A stretch of 25,217 bases of DNA from Ascoidea tarda (nom. inval.). Taxonomy: Eukaryota > Ascomycota > Saccharomycetes > Ascoideales > Ascoideaceae. The notes beneath the pieces are model-generated. The model worked only from the letters and a program-made list of their open reading frames with translations. It ran no database searches and was not told the origin of the DNA. The stretch lies in contig JAKTTS010000207.1 of the NCBI GenBank assembly GCA_030560485.1, positions 1 to 25,217 on the forward strand. Reading direction: 5' to 3'. Each line of letters begins with the position of its first letter. Position 1 is the stretch's first letter. Made by a program: the position numbers and the translations under genes. Shown piece after piece: positions 15,845 through 23,082 of the stretch.

Positions 15845-16222
15845 TTAGTCGATGGCCAACAATTCAACTTCGAAAATCAATGTAGCATTTTGGGGAATCA
15901 AACCAGGAAAACCGTTTTGGCCATAGCCCAACTCACCTGGAATCGTCAATCTGGCCTTTTCACCAAGACTTAGCTGGGGGATACCCTGATCCCATCCCTG
16001 GATGACTTGACCGATACCAATAACACATTGAAAGGGTTTGCCACGCTTGATGGAGGAATCGAACTGCTTGCCGTTGGTTAAGGTGCCAGTGTAGTGAATG
16101 GTCACAGTGGAGCCGACTTTAGGAAAGGTTTTGCCGTCGCCGGGAGCGAGTCTTTCAATCTGTAAGGAAGTCATTCTTCTGAAGCCTTTGGTCAATAGTC
16201 TGGGGTCGATGGGTTTTTTCAT
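15845..16222 (-). CDS. FPR1: FKBP12-type peptidyl-prolyl isomerase (rapamycin/FK506-binding)
   Basis: A 125-residue protein whose residues 17-125 are a canonical FKBP12 (S. cerevisiae Fpr1: 114). It isomerises peptidyl-prolyl bonds and is the usual target through which rapamycin inhibits TORC1. Pocket residues are all present: Tyr44, Phe54, Asp55, Arg60, Phe64, Val73, Ile74, Trp77, Tyr100 and Phe117; GFPGLIP is as in yeast Fpr1. Two ATGs are possible. The one at 16222 has C at -3 and adds a 16-residue basic leader (MKKPIDPRLLTKGFRR). The one at 16174 has A at -3 and gives a 109-residue protein starting at MTSLQIERLAPGDG, the usual FKBP start. I report the longer form; the shorter may be the main product. 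TOM70 is divergent, 247 bp away. Confidence 0.94.
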   Translation of the reverse strand: MKKPIDPRLLTKGFRRMTSLQIERLAPGDGKTFPKVGSTVTIHYTGTLTNGKQFDSSIKRGKPFQCVIGIGQVIQGWDQGIPQLSLGEKARLTIPGELGYGQNGFPGLIPQNATLIFEVELLAID

Positions 16223-16469
16223 GAGCACAACTCAGCAGAAGAAGAAGGAAAAGAGAACCTGAACTCGACCCAGCACAACCGCCGGAGGCACATGACTGTC
16301 ACGGGACCCGGCGCCTAGCAAAACACGCTCGTGAAAATTTTTAACTCACCTCCATTCAAAGAGCAGTTATCAGTGGCTCTCACTTTGATTCAGTCTGTTC
16401 TATCTGTTCTCTCTAGTTTCTTCTGGTCGAACTGGCTGATATATCTCCTCCCACTCTCTTCACGTAGAA
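16223..16469. promoter_or_regulatory. Divergent FPR1/TOM70 promoter
   Basis: 247 bp between divergent start codons with a G+C-rich half on the FPR1 side (about 16255-16330) and a pyrimidine-rich half on the TOM70 side. No clear TATA box. Confidence 0.5.
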
Positions 16470-18368
16470 ATGGCCCCAATAATAAATGACGCTCCTCATT
16501 CTTCTTCCCTATGGGACAAGACATCTGATTTCATCTCCAGAAACAAAACCGCCATTGCTCTAACCGCTCTAGTTGCTACCGGTGCCACAGGTGCTTATAT
16601 CTACTACAAATCTCCCTCTTCTTCTTCTGCTTCTGACAAAGATGTGCCTCCATCCACTCCCTTGAGCAAGTCTGCTAAAAAGAACAAAAAAAAGAAGGCT
16701 AAAAAGAAATCCTCAAAGAAATCTGCTGAAAACAATCTCTCAAACAATGGCTCAGAAGCCGGCGATTTAGCTTCTTCCGATTTGTCCTACCCTGTTGACG
16801 AAAAAAATCTCCCTAATTTGACTGAAGAATTCATTGCCTCCCTATCCAATGACTCAAAAATAAAATACTCCCTTAAATTAAAAGAAGAAGGTAACATTAA
16901 ATTCTCCTCAAAGGACTATGAAACCGCAATTATATTCTACACAAATGCTCTCAAATTAAAAGAAGACCCTGTCTACTATTCAAATAGATCTGCTTGTTAT
17001 TCAGGTTTGGATCAAAATGAAAAAGTCATTGAGGATACAACAAAGGCCCTTGAATTAAAACCAGATTATTCTAAATGTTTACTAAGACGTGCTATAGCCT
17101 ATGAAAAATTATCCCAATTCCCCGAAGCAATGTACGACTTGACCGCCTTGACCATCTATGACGGCTTTCAAAATAAGTCTGTTGAACCAATTTTAGAGAG
17201 AATCTTGAAAAAGCACTCAACTAAGATAGTTCAAAATAATCTCAAAAACAGAGTCCCATCCCTACCAACTGCTTCCTCAATTTGTTCCTTCTTTGGCGCT
17301 TTCAAAAAAGATGACCCAATTGTCTTATCCCAAGAAGATACCGACTCCAAAAATGGTTTTTACTACCTCTCTGAAGCCTTGAATAATTTAGATAAAAGCA
17401 CAATGGAATCCTATGAATTGGCTGACTCCTATTTCAGCCAAGCAGTTAATGCCTTCAAAGACATAACGATCTCTTCTCCTGATGCCGACAAAGCAAACAC
17501 AGCTGTCGCTTTAGAGTACTTAGCCGCAATGAAATTCTTGAAAAATGAGCCCGCCGATTCTTTAATCGATTTAGACAAGGCCTTATCTCTACAACCAAGA
17601 TCTAAAACTTTTGTTCTTAAATCTCTTATAGCCGCTGATAAAGCTGATTTCGAAGAAGCTAACTCAAACTTCAAAAAGGCTCTTGAATTGGACGACAAAA
17701 ATCCTGACATCTTTTACCACAAGGGTCAAATGCATTATCTAACCGGTGAATTATCTTTGGCTGAAACTCAATTTAAAAAGGCAAAAGAATTAAACCCTTT
17801 AAACCTCTATGCTCATATTCAATTGGCTTGTATTGCTTACAGAAATGGTAGCATTGATTCTGCTGAAAAACAATTTTCTCAAGCAAAACAAAAATTCCCT
17901 GACTCTCCAGAAATTCCAAACTATTATGGTGAAATCCTAGCTGATAGAGGCAAAAGTCCTGAAGCTATAAAACAATTTGACTTATCTTCCGAGCTACAAA
18001 AAAAATCCTCTCAATTCTCTGTCGGTGCTGTTCCTTTAATTAACAAAGCAACTTTAGTATCAAGAGAAGGCTTACCTGAAAGCATCAACAAAGCAGCTGA
18101 AATCTTACAAGAAGCTTGTGATTTGGATCCAAAATCTGAATTGGCTAGAATCACTTTAGCTCAAATTAGATTACAGCAAAATAAAGTCGAAGACGCAATC
18201 AAATTATTTGAAGAAAGTTCAGATTTAGCTAGAGGATTTGAGGAAAAAGTTCAGGCTACTTCTTTTGCCGAAGCTTCAAAAATGCAACTCAAAATTAAAG
18301 AAAATCCCATTTTATCTGCAAAAGTTCAACAAATGTTGGATTCCCTCACCGGTGAAGCTCCACAATAA
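16470..18368 (+). CDS. TOM70: Tom70, mitochondrial outer-membrane import receptor
   Basis: A 632-residue TPR receptor (S. cerevisiae Tom70: 617). Tom70 receives hydrophobic precursors such as carrier proteins, with Hsp70/Hsp90, and passes them to the TOM pore. The order of parts fits the family: a short N-terminus, one membrane anchor (about 27-46: TAIALTALVATGATGAYIYY), a Ser-rich then strongly basic linker (68-84, Lys runs), a chaperone-clamp TPR block from about 132 (LKLKEEGNIKFSSKDYETAI, VYYSNRSACY, CLLRRAIAYEKL) and the Tom70 signature AMYDLTALTIYDGF. Further TPRs continue to the C-terminus (DKNPDIFYHKGQMHYLTGEL, and others). The open frame is intact. The start is the first ATG in frame. 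Confidence 0.96.
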   Translation: MAPIINDAPHSSSLWDKTSDFISRNKTAIALTALVATGATGAYIYYKSPSSSSASDKDVPPSTPLSKSAKKNKKKKAKKKSSKKSAENNLSNNGSEAGDLASSDLSYPVDEKNLPNLTEEFIASLSNDSKIKYSLKLKEEGNIKFSSKDYETAIIFYTNALKLKEDPVYYSNRSACYSGLDQNEKVIEDTTKALELKPDYSKCLLRRAIAYEKLSQFPEAMYDLTALTIYDGFQNKSVEPILERILKKHSTKIVQNNLKNRVPSLPTASSICSFFGAFKKDDPIVLSQEDTDSKNGFYYLSEALNNLDKSTMESYELADSYFSQAVNAFKDITISSPDADKANTAVALEYLAAMKFLKNEPADSLIDLDKALSLQPRSKTFVLKSLIAADKADFEEANSNFKKALELDDKNPDIFYHKGQMHYLTGELSLAETQFKKAKELNPLNLYAHIQLACIAYRNGSIDSAEKQFSQAKQKFPDSPEIPNYYGEILADRGKSPEAIKQFDLSSELQKKSSQFSVGAVPLINKATLVSREGLPESINKAAEILQEACDLDPKSELARITLAQIRLQQNKVEDAIKLFEESSDLARGFEEKVQATSFAEASKMQLKIKENPILSAKVQQMLDSLTGEAPQ

Positions 18369-19095
18369 TAAAAGTATCAGATTAAATTTAAAAAAGAATT
18401 TAATCAAATTCTTATCTTTGTTCTTTTTCTTCTTTTACTATCTTGTTTTTGTTTGTTACGTTATATTATTTCAATTTAAAAAGCAATTATTACGAGAACA
18501 AAAAGTTAAAAATTAATATTTAAAAAATAAGATTTAAAAATTGAAAATTAAAAAAAAACAAAAAAAAACAGACAGTTATTAATTAGAAAAGTTTTGACAT
18601 CATCTACTAGTTTTTTTTATATTATCATTTTCAGTGTCTCTTTAAAAGATTTCCCAAAAATGTTATTTGTGTTGATGTTTTTTTAGTCTTTTGCTATTAT
18701 TCTATGTATGCCTAAATAAGTCAAATTTATACTTTCAAGAATAAGAAAAAAAAGATAACTAATGATTTTTAATTTATAATAATATTTTAACGGAATATCT
18801 TGTCTTTTTATTTATTTTTTTTTTCATGTTTTTTGTTCATTGATTTTTTTTTTTTAATTATTTTTTGTTTAGTGGCTAAAATTGGTCTTTATTTTTTTCA
18901 ATTTTGTTTTTATCCTTCAAAAAGGTCGATCTCTCACATTCATATTTTATGACTTTTATATGTTATTTATATGTAACTTGACATGTATATACAAAAACTT
19001 ATAAGTAATGTATGAATTATATTTATTTTAAAATTTGGTTCTTATATTGAAAATATAGATTAGGTTCATGTGTATTTTGATTGAAGTGATAGAAA
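18369..19095. other. Convergent TOM70/TRAPPC11 intergenic region
   Basis: 727 bp, the longest spacer in the window and among its most AT-rich parts (10 of 60 bases are G or C at 18781-18840 by hand count). T-runs and A-runs fit 3' UTR and polyadenylation sequence for both genes. I found no open frame with family resemblance and no RNA gene. Confidence 0.5.
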
Positions 19096-22000
19096 TTAGC
19101 ATTGAAGATAAATCTCGCCCTTATTCGACTGAGGCTCATCAGTTACAATCAATGTTGGCAAAACAACTTTGTATTTTAAATCAAAGACTTTTAAAGTAGG
19201 CAATCTTAACCAACCTTTTCGTAGAGGAATAGCTGTGAATATTAATTCTTGTCTTGTAAATGGTAATAAAATTAGTTGTGAGATTTTCTTATTGCTGCCG
19301 GTTATTGTGAAATTACTGTTTTCTTTGATTTCAACAAAAAACGAAAATATGCGTGAAGTTGGGTTTTCAAGATAATATTTCAAGGTCAAAAAATTTGAAT
19401 CCTTTATAAGTTTTGTTTCTAAAAGAACTCTTGGGTCTGCTAGAGGTAAATTCAAGGGCCAACTTTTGGACCTAGTTTCATTAACAGTTTTTGAATTCTT
19501 TCTACGCCATTTAAGACTGAAATTAACTTCAATCGGTATATGGCGATGTGGTTTTTCGTTTCTGATTCTTGTTGTAAATAGATTTGTAAAAGTGTTAGAT
19601 GAACCAGGTTGTAATGTTTGGATAGGATGTTGAATTTTATCGTTTGATTGATGTGGTTTTTTAGTTTCGTCGGTATAGGCATCATTGTAAGCAGTTTCGT
19701 CAATAAGATTCTGGCAAGAAAATTGGTCTTCCTTTTTAGTTTTTACAATAAAATTTTCAGTTAGCAATTCAATAACCTCATTTCCGTGATATTCTAGGCT
19801 AATTTTTCCACACCACATGCGAACTGGGATGGGAGTTGAATTTTTATTGATTGGATTAAGATTATCGAACAATATTGGACAAGGCATATCTTTGATTCGT
19901 ATTCTAGGAAAGACGCCAAAAGAAATGTCAAAGACATTTACAATTGGAATCAGATAGGATAATTTGTCGTATACAAGGACATTTTGATGAATGTTAAGAA
20001 TGTAGTAGGCAATATCGATTTGAACGTTTAAAAAGCCGGATGGACCGATAGTATCTTTTAAATTGGGCACTGTGATGAACAAGTTGCTGGATGCAATTGA
20101 GCCGGTTTTAAGCTCCTGGTTGATTTTAATTTCCTGTATGTTGTGAGATTTTGGGTTATTATCCCAATGAATCAGCAAGTTGTCTTCTTTAGAGTCGAGT
20201 GATGTTTTTGCTTGACTTTTGTTTTCGTCGTTTTCGTTTTTGCTTTTGTTTTCGTTTTTGCTTTTGTTTTCATTTTCATTTTCATTTTCATTTTCATTTT
20301 CATTTTCATTTTCATTTTGAATTTTATTGATTTGGTTATGTGTGGTATTATTATTGGATAGATTTTTATCGGTATTGTTACCAATGGATACGAAAGCGGC
20401 GAATTCAATTTTAATGGTTTCTTTGTCGTTATTTAAAACCTGAATGTTTATTGGAAATAATTCGTTTGTAAACGCTGTTTGGGGTTTATTGACAGATACA
20501 TTGACGTGTGGATGTCTTGGTATGATTTCTGTTATGAAAGGGTTTTGAGTTTTAATGAGATTATAGTTTTGAGATTGGATTGTTTTGGAAAAAGATTGTG
20601 GTTGTTTCCAAATGTAGTTTTTATTAAATTTTGATTGCAATACTAGGGGGTAATCTATGGTGACGTCAAAGAGGTTGCTTTCAAGTAGCAAGAGGATTGA
20701 TTCACAAGAGTGGATACCGATTTCTGAGACGATTTGGGAGATGTGGATAATTTTCTGATGGGAGGAGTTGAAGTTTAGGTTGATATTTGCGGATATTGAG
20801 TTTGTGTTTTTTGTAAAATCGTCAGTTTTGATGTCGATGAAATTTGAGGGAGGAGAATTTGGGTCGTTGATTAGTAGGATTGTTGAGAAGGCGGAGGGTT
20901 TTGAGAAGTTGAGGGTTATTTTGGATAGGGTCCAAAGAGAGGTGAATAGAGGATTCATTAGGGATTTTAAGGATAATTGGATGTGAGAGGGCAAGCCGAC
21001 CGAGGTTTTTGATTCTTTAAAGACAAAGGATAAATCGAGTAGTTTCGAGTTTTTAAAAGCGCCAGCAGAGATGTGTAGTTTTATTTTGTTATTTTGAGTA
21101 GGTTGGGCATTGAAAAAAGGAGCAAATTTGTTGTTTTGTAGTATAGATGATAAAGATTGGAGGATTTTTTTTGATTGAGGCGATTGGTTAAAATGAAAAT
21201 CGTCGATGATAGATAGTTGTGTGAGGTATTGTGCAGCATCGTTGGGGTTATTTAAAAAGTAGGCGGATTGTAGTAGTCTGAATAGGATTGTGAGTAGAAT
21301 GGCGTTGAAGTTGTTTTTTGAGAAAGTTGCCAAAGCTTTTTGGAAGAAGAGGGAGGAGTTTTTGTAATCTTTTGATAAGAAGTATTCCTCAGCTATTTGG
21401 AAGTTGATGTAGGCTATTGATCTGCTAAAGATGGAGTTTTTTTTTGTTTTGTTGTTTGCTGTTCTGGAGTAGGCATTTGCAGCGTTTTTGAGCAAGTTGA
21501 TGAGGATGGGAAAGAGGATTATGTTTGATTCGATGGGCTGTGATTTGATCAAGTATGGATCGAGAGATGTAGGAATTGAGTTTGCGTTTGAGTTTGAGTT
21601 TGAGTTTGAGTTCGATTGTGAGAGTAGGGAATGTTGTTTTTTCCTTATGAAAGAGATTGAGCGTAGATAGAGGTAGCCGGTCTGGGGCATTAGAGAGGAT
21701 ATTGATGAGTTGACGAGGATGTCATCTCTGTCATATAGATAAGGGACGTTGATTGGAAGAATCAGGGAGGGAATGAGATCAGTTAGTTGGGCAAGCCAGA
21801 GAAACTGTAGACTTAGCCAATTGAAGACTGAGGAAGATTTGGGGGAGATGTTGTGGGCCTTTAGGGTTGATATGACGGACTGGATGTGGTGGTTGAATTT
21901 TTTGTAGGCAATTGAGGGGGATTGGAGGTAAAAGTACAATTTGACGACATTGATGGCAGTGATGTCTAGCAATTTGCGAACATGGAGCCATAGATGGGAG

Positions 22001-22986
22001 TTTTGTTGAAGGTGGATGGTTTTGAGGAGATTGATGAGGGCGTCGTAGGCAGACATGAAGTTTTTGACGGTGTTTTCGTTGTTTTGGCGTAGGTAGGAGA
22101 TGAAGGAGAGCTTGAGAAAGTACCTTGCGTCCCAGAGAAGGTTGGAGTAGGAATTGAGGGAGGAGGCCAAGAGGTCTTTTTCGTGCTGGGAGAGCAGGTC
22201 AAACAGCTGGAGCTGCTGGATTTTGTAGAGAGTGCCCCTGGTCATTTTCCTTCTGATTTTTCGCTCGACGGTGAGGTAAAAGTCGAAGACCCAGGGCTTG
22301 ATGATGGCAATGATGTTGTCGGCAAAAACAAGGACTTCGTTCTGGGGCAAGGAAGGGAGGAAGAGAAGACCATTCTTGGAGCTGAGGTTGGTGAGTTTGC
22401 GTAGGTTGGCGATTCTGGTGTCGAGCTCGGGATTGAGGATGGAGGACTTGGAGCAGGCTACGATGAAGAGAAACCTGATCTCTCGTTTGAGGAACTGGGC
22501 CTTGATGGTGTTGATCTCGTCAGCCAAGTGGGCATCGCTGTGGGAGCAGGTGTCGCTGAGGTCGTGGAGGAGCAATTCGTGGATGGAGATGAAGACTGAG
22601 GGCAAGAGGAGGGTGTACTTGCGCACCCATTCGGAGTTGAAGATGCCATTGGGATGCAATTTGGAGGAGGTGTTGAAGGGCGAGATGGGGGAGAAACACA
22701 GCTTGGGCAGCAGCGGGAGGAGGAAGGTCTGGGGGGCTCTGAGCCAGGAGAAGCAGGAGGAGGAGTCGCACCAGAGCAGGTTCTGGGGGAGAGAGTGCTG
22801 GAGCAAAAGAGCTCTGAGCTCGAGGGCTGAGGTGGTGGCGACGGGGGACGAGCTTCGAGCGACGCGTTCAGCAGAGACAAGAAGAGGAGAGGCAGGAGGG
22901 GACGCAGCAGCAGCATCAGGGTCGAAGCCCTGGAGAGCCACCAAAGGCGCCAACGACGCCACGAGATCCAGCGGGTACGCGTCCAT
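19096..22986 (-). CDS. TRAPPC11: TRAPP complex subunit TRAPPC11 (foie gras / gryzun)
   Basis: A 1296-residue protein that I read as TRAPPC11, a TRAPPIII tethering subunit for ER-Golgi and autophagy traffic. The N-terminal part shows LVALQGF, then HPNGIFNSEWVRKYTLLLPS (compare human [20 protein letters not shown] as I recall it) and LTNLSSKNGLLFLP. The foie gras region (about 230-440) has FMSAYDALINLL and VVKLYFYLQSPSIAYKKFNH. Then come IAEEYFLSKDYKNSSLFFQK, a TPR-like stretch, and a C-terminal beta-rich gryzun region ending LPTLKVFDLKYKVVLPTLIV. Low-complexity insertions: Ser-Asn repeats (about 460-470) and Glu-Asn repeats (about 890-906). Human TRAPPC11 is about 1133 residues. S. cerevisiae has no counterpart. 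The first 300 codons are G+C-rich, unlike the rest. The start is ATG 22986, 96 bp from the next gene; Trs130 or Trs120 fit the motifs less well. Confidence 0.8.
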   Translation of the reverse strand: MDAYPLDLVASLAPLVALQGFDPDAAAASPPASPLLVSAERVARSSSPVATTSALELRALLLQHSLPQNLLWCDSSSCFSWLRAPQTFLLPLLPKLCFSPISPFNTSSKLHPNGIFNSEWVRKYTLLLPSVFISIHELLLHDLSDTCSHSDAHLADEINTIKAQFLKREIRFLFIVACSKSSILNPELDTRIANLRKLTNLSSKNGLLFLPSLPQNEVLVFADNIIAIIKPWVFDFYLTVERKIRRKMTRGTLYKIQQLQLFDLLSQHEKDLLASSLNSYSNLLWDARYFLKLSFISYLRQNNENTVKNFMSAYDALINLLKTIHLQQNSHLWLHVRKLLDITAINVVKLYFYLQSPSIAYKKFNHHIQSVISTLKAHNISPKSSSVFNWLSLQFLWLAQLTDLIPSLILPINVPYLYDRDDILVNSSISSLMPQTGYLYLRSISFIRKKQHSLLSQSNSNSNSNSNANSIPTSLDPYLIKSQPIESNIILFPILINLLKNAANAYSRTANNKTKKNSIFSRSIAYINFQIAEEYFLSKDYKNSSLFFQKALATFSKNNFNAILLTILFRLLQSAYFLNNPNDAAQYLTQLSIIDDFHFNQSPQSKKILQSLSSILQNNKFAPFFNAQPTQNNKIKLHISAGAFKNSKLLDLSFVFKESKTSVGLPSHIQLSLKSLMNPLFTSLWTLSKITLNFSKPSAFSTILLINDPNSPPSNFIDIKTDDFTKNTNSISANINLNFNSSHQKIIHISQIVSEIGIHSCESILLLLESNLFDVTIDYPLVLQSKFNKNYIWKQPQSFSKTIQSQNYNLIKTQNPFITEIIPRHPHVNVSVNKPQTAFTNELFPINIQVLNNDKETIKIEFAAFVSIGNNTDKNLSNNNTTHNQINKIQNENENENENENENENENKSKNENKSKNENDENKSQAKTSLDSKEDNLLIHWDNNPKSHNIQEIKINQELKTGSIASSNLFITVPNLKDTIGPSGFLNVQIDIAYYILNIHQNVLVYDKLSYLIPIVNVFDISFGVFPRIRIKDMPCPILFDNLNPINKNSTPIPVRMWCGKISLEYHGNEVIELLTENFIVKTKKEDQFSCQNLIDETAYNDAYTDETKKPHQSNDKIQHPIQTLQPGSSNTFTNLFTTRIRNEKPHRHIPIEVNFSLKWRRKNSKTVNETRSKSWPLNLPLADPRVLLETKLIKDSNFLTLKYYLENPTSRIFSFFVEIKENSNFTITGSNKKISQLILLPFTRQELIFTAIPLRKGWLRLPTLKVFDLKYKVVLPTLIVTDEPQSNKGEIYLQC
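20268..20317 (-). repeat. TRAPPC11: Hexanucleotide coding repeat (Glu-Asn)n in TRAPPC11
   Basis: A run of TTTCAT units on the + strand (ATGAAA read on the coding strand) gives about eight Glu-Asn pairs, followed by diverged Lys-Ser-Lys-Asn-Glu-Asn units. It sits in a disordered insertion of the C-terminal half. A second, shorter GAGTTT array at about 21581-21612 encodes Ser-Asn repeats. Confidence 0.85.
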
Positions 22987-23082
22987 TGGTGGGATTGGTG
23001 GGGGAGAAGGAGAGAAAGCGCTGGCCGCGGGGATATAGCCGCCCGCCGTGCTTCCTGTGCTGCGTGTGCTTCCTCTGCCACC
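22987..23082. promoter_or_regulatory. Very short divergent promoter, TRAPPC11/unknown gene
   Basis: Only 96 bp separate the two start codons. It is G+C-rich, with no TATA box. The + strand start lies in CCACCATGG, with A at -3 and G at +4. Confidence 0.55.

Noticed and set aside
19096-22986. Identification as Trs130 or Trs120
   Set aside because: The GIFNSEWVRKY, foie gras and EEYFLSKDYKNS blocks line up with TRAPPC11 in order; I did not find the expected Trs130 or Trs120 blocks.
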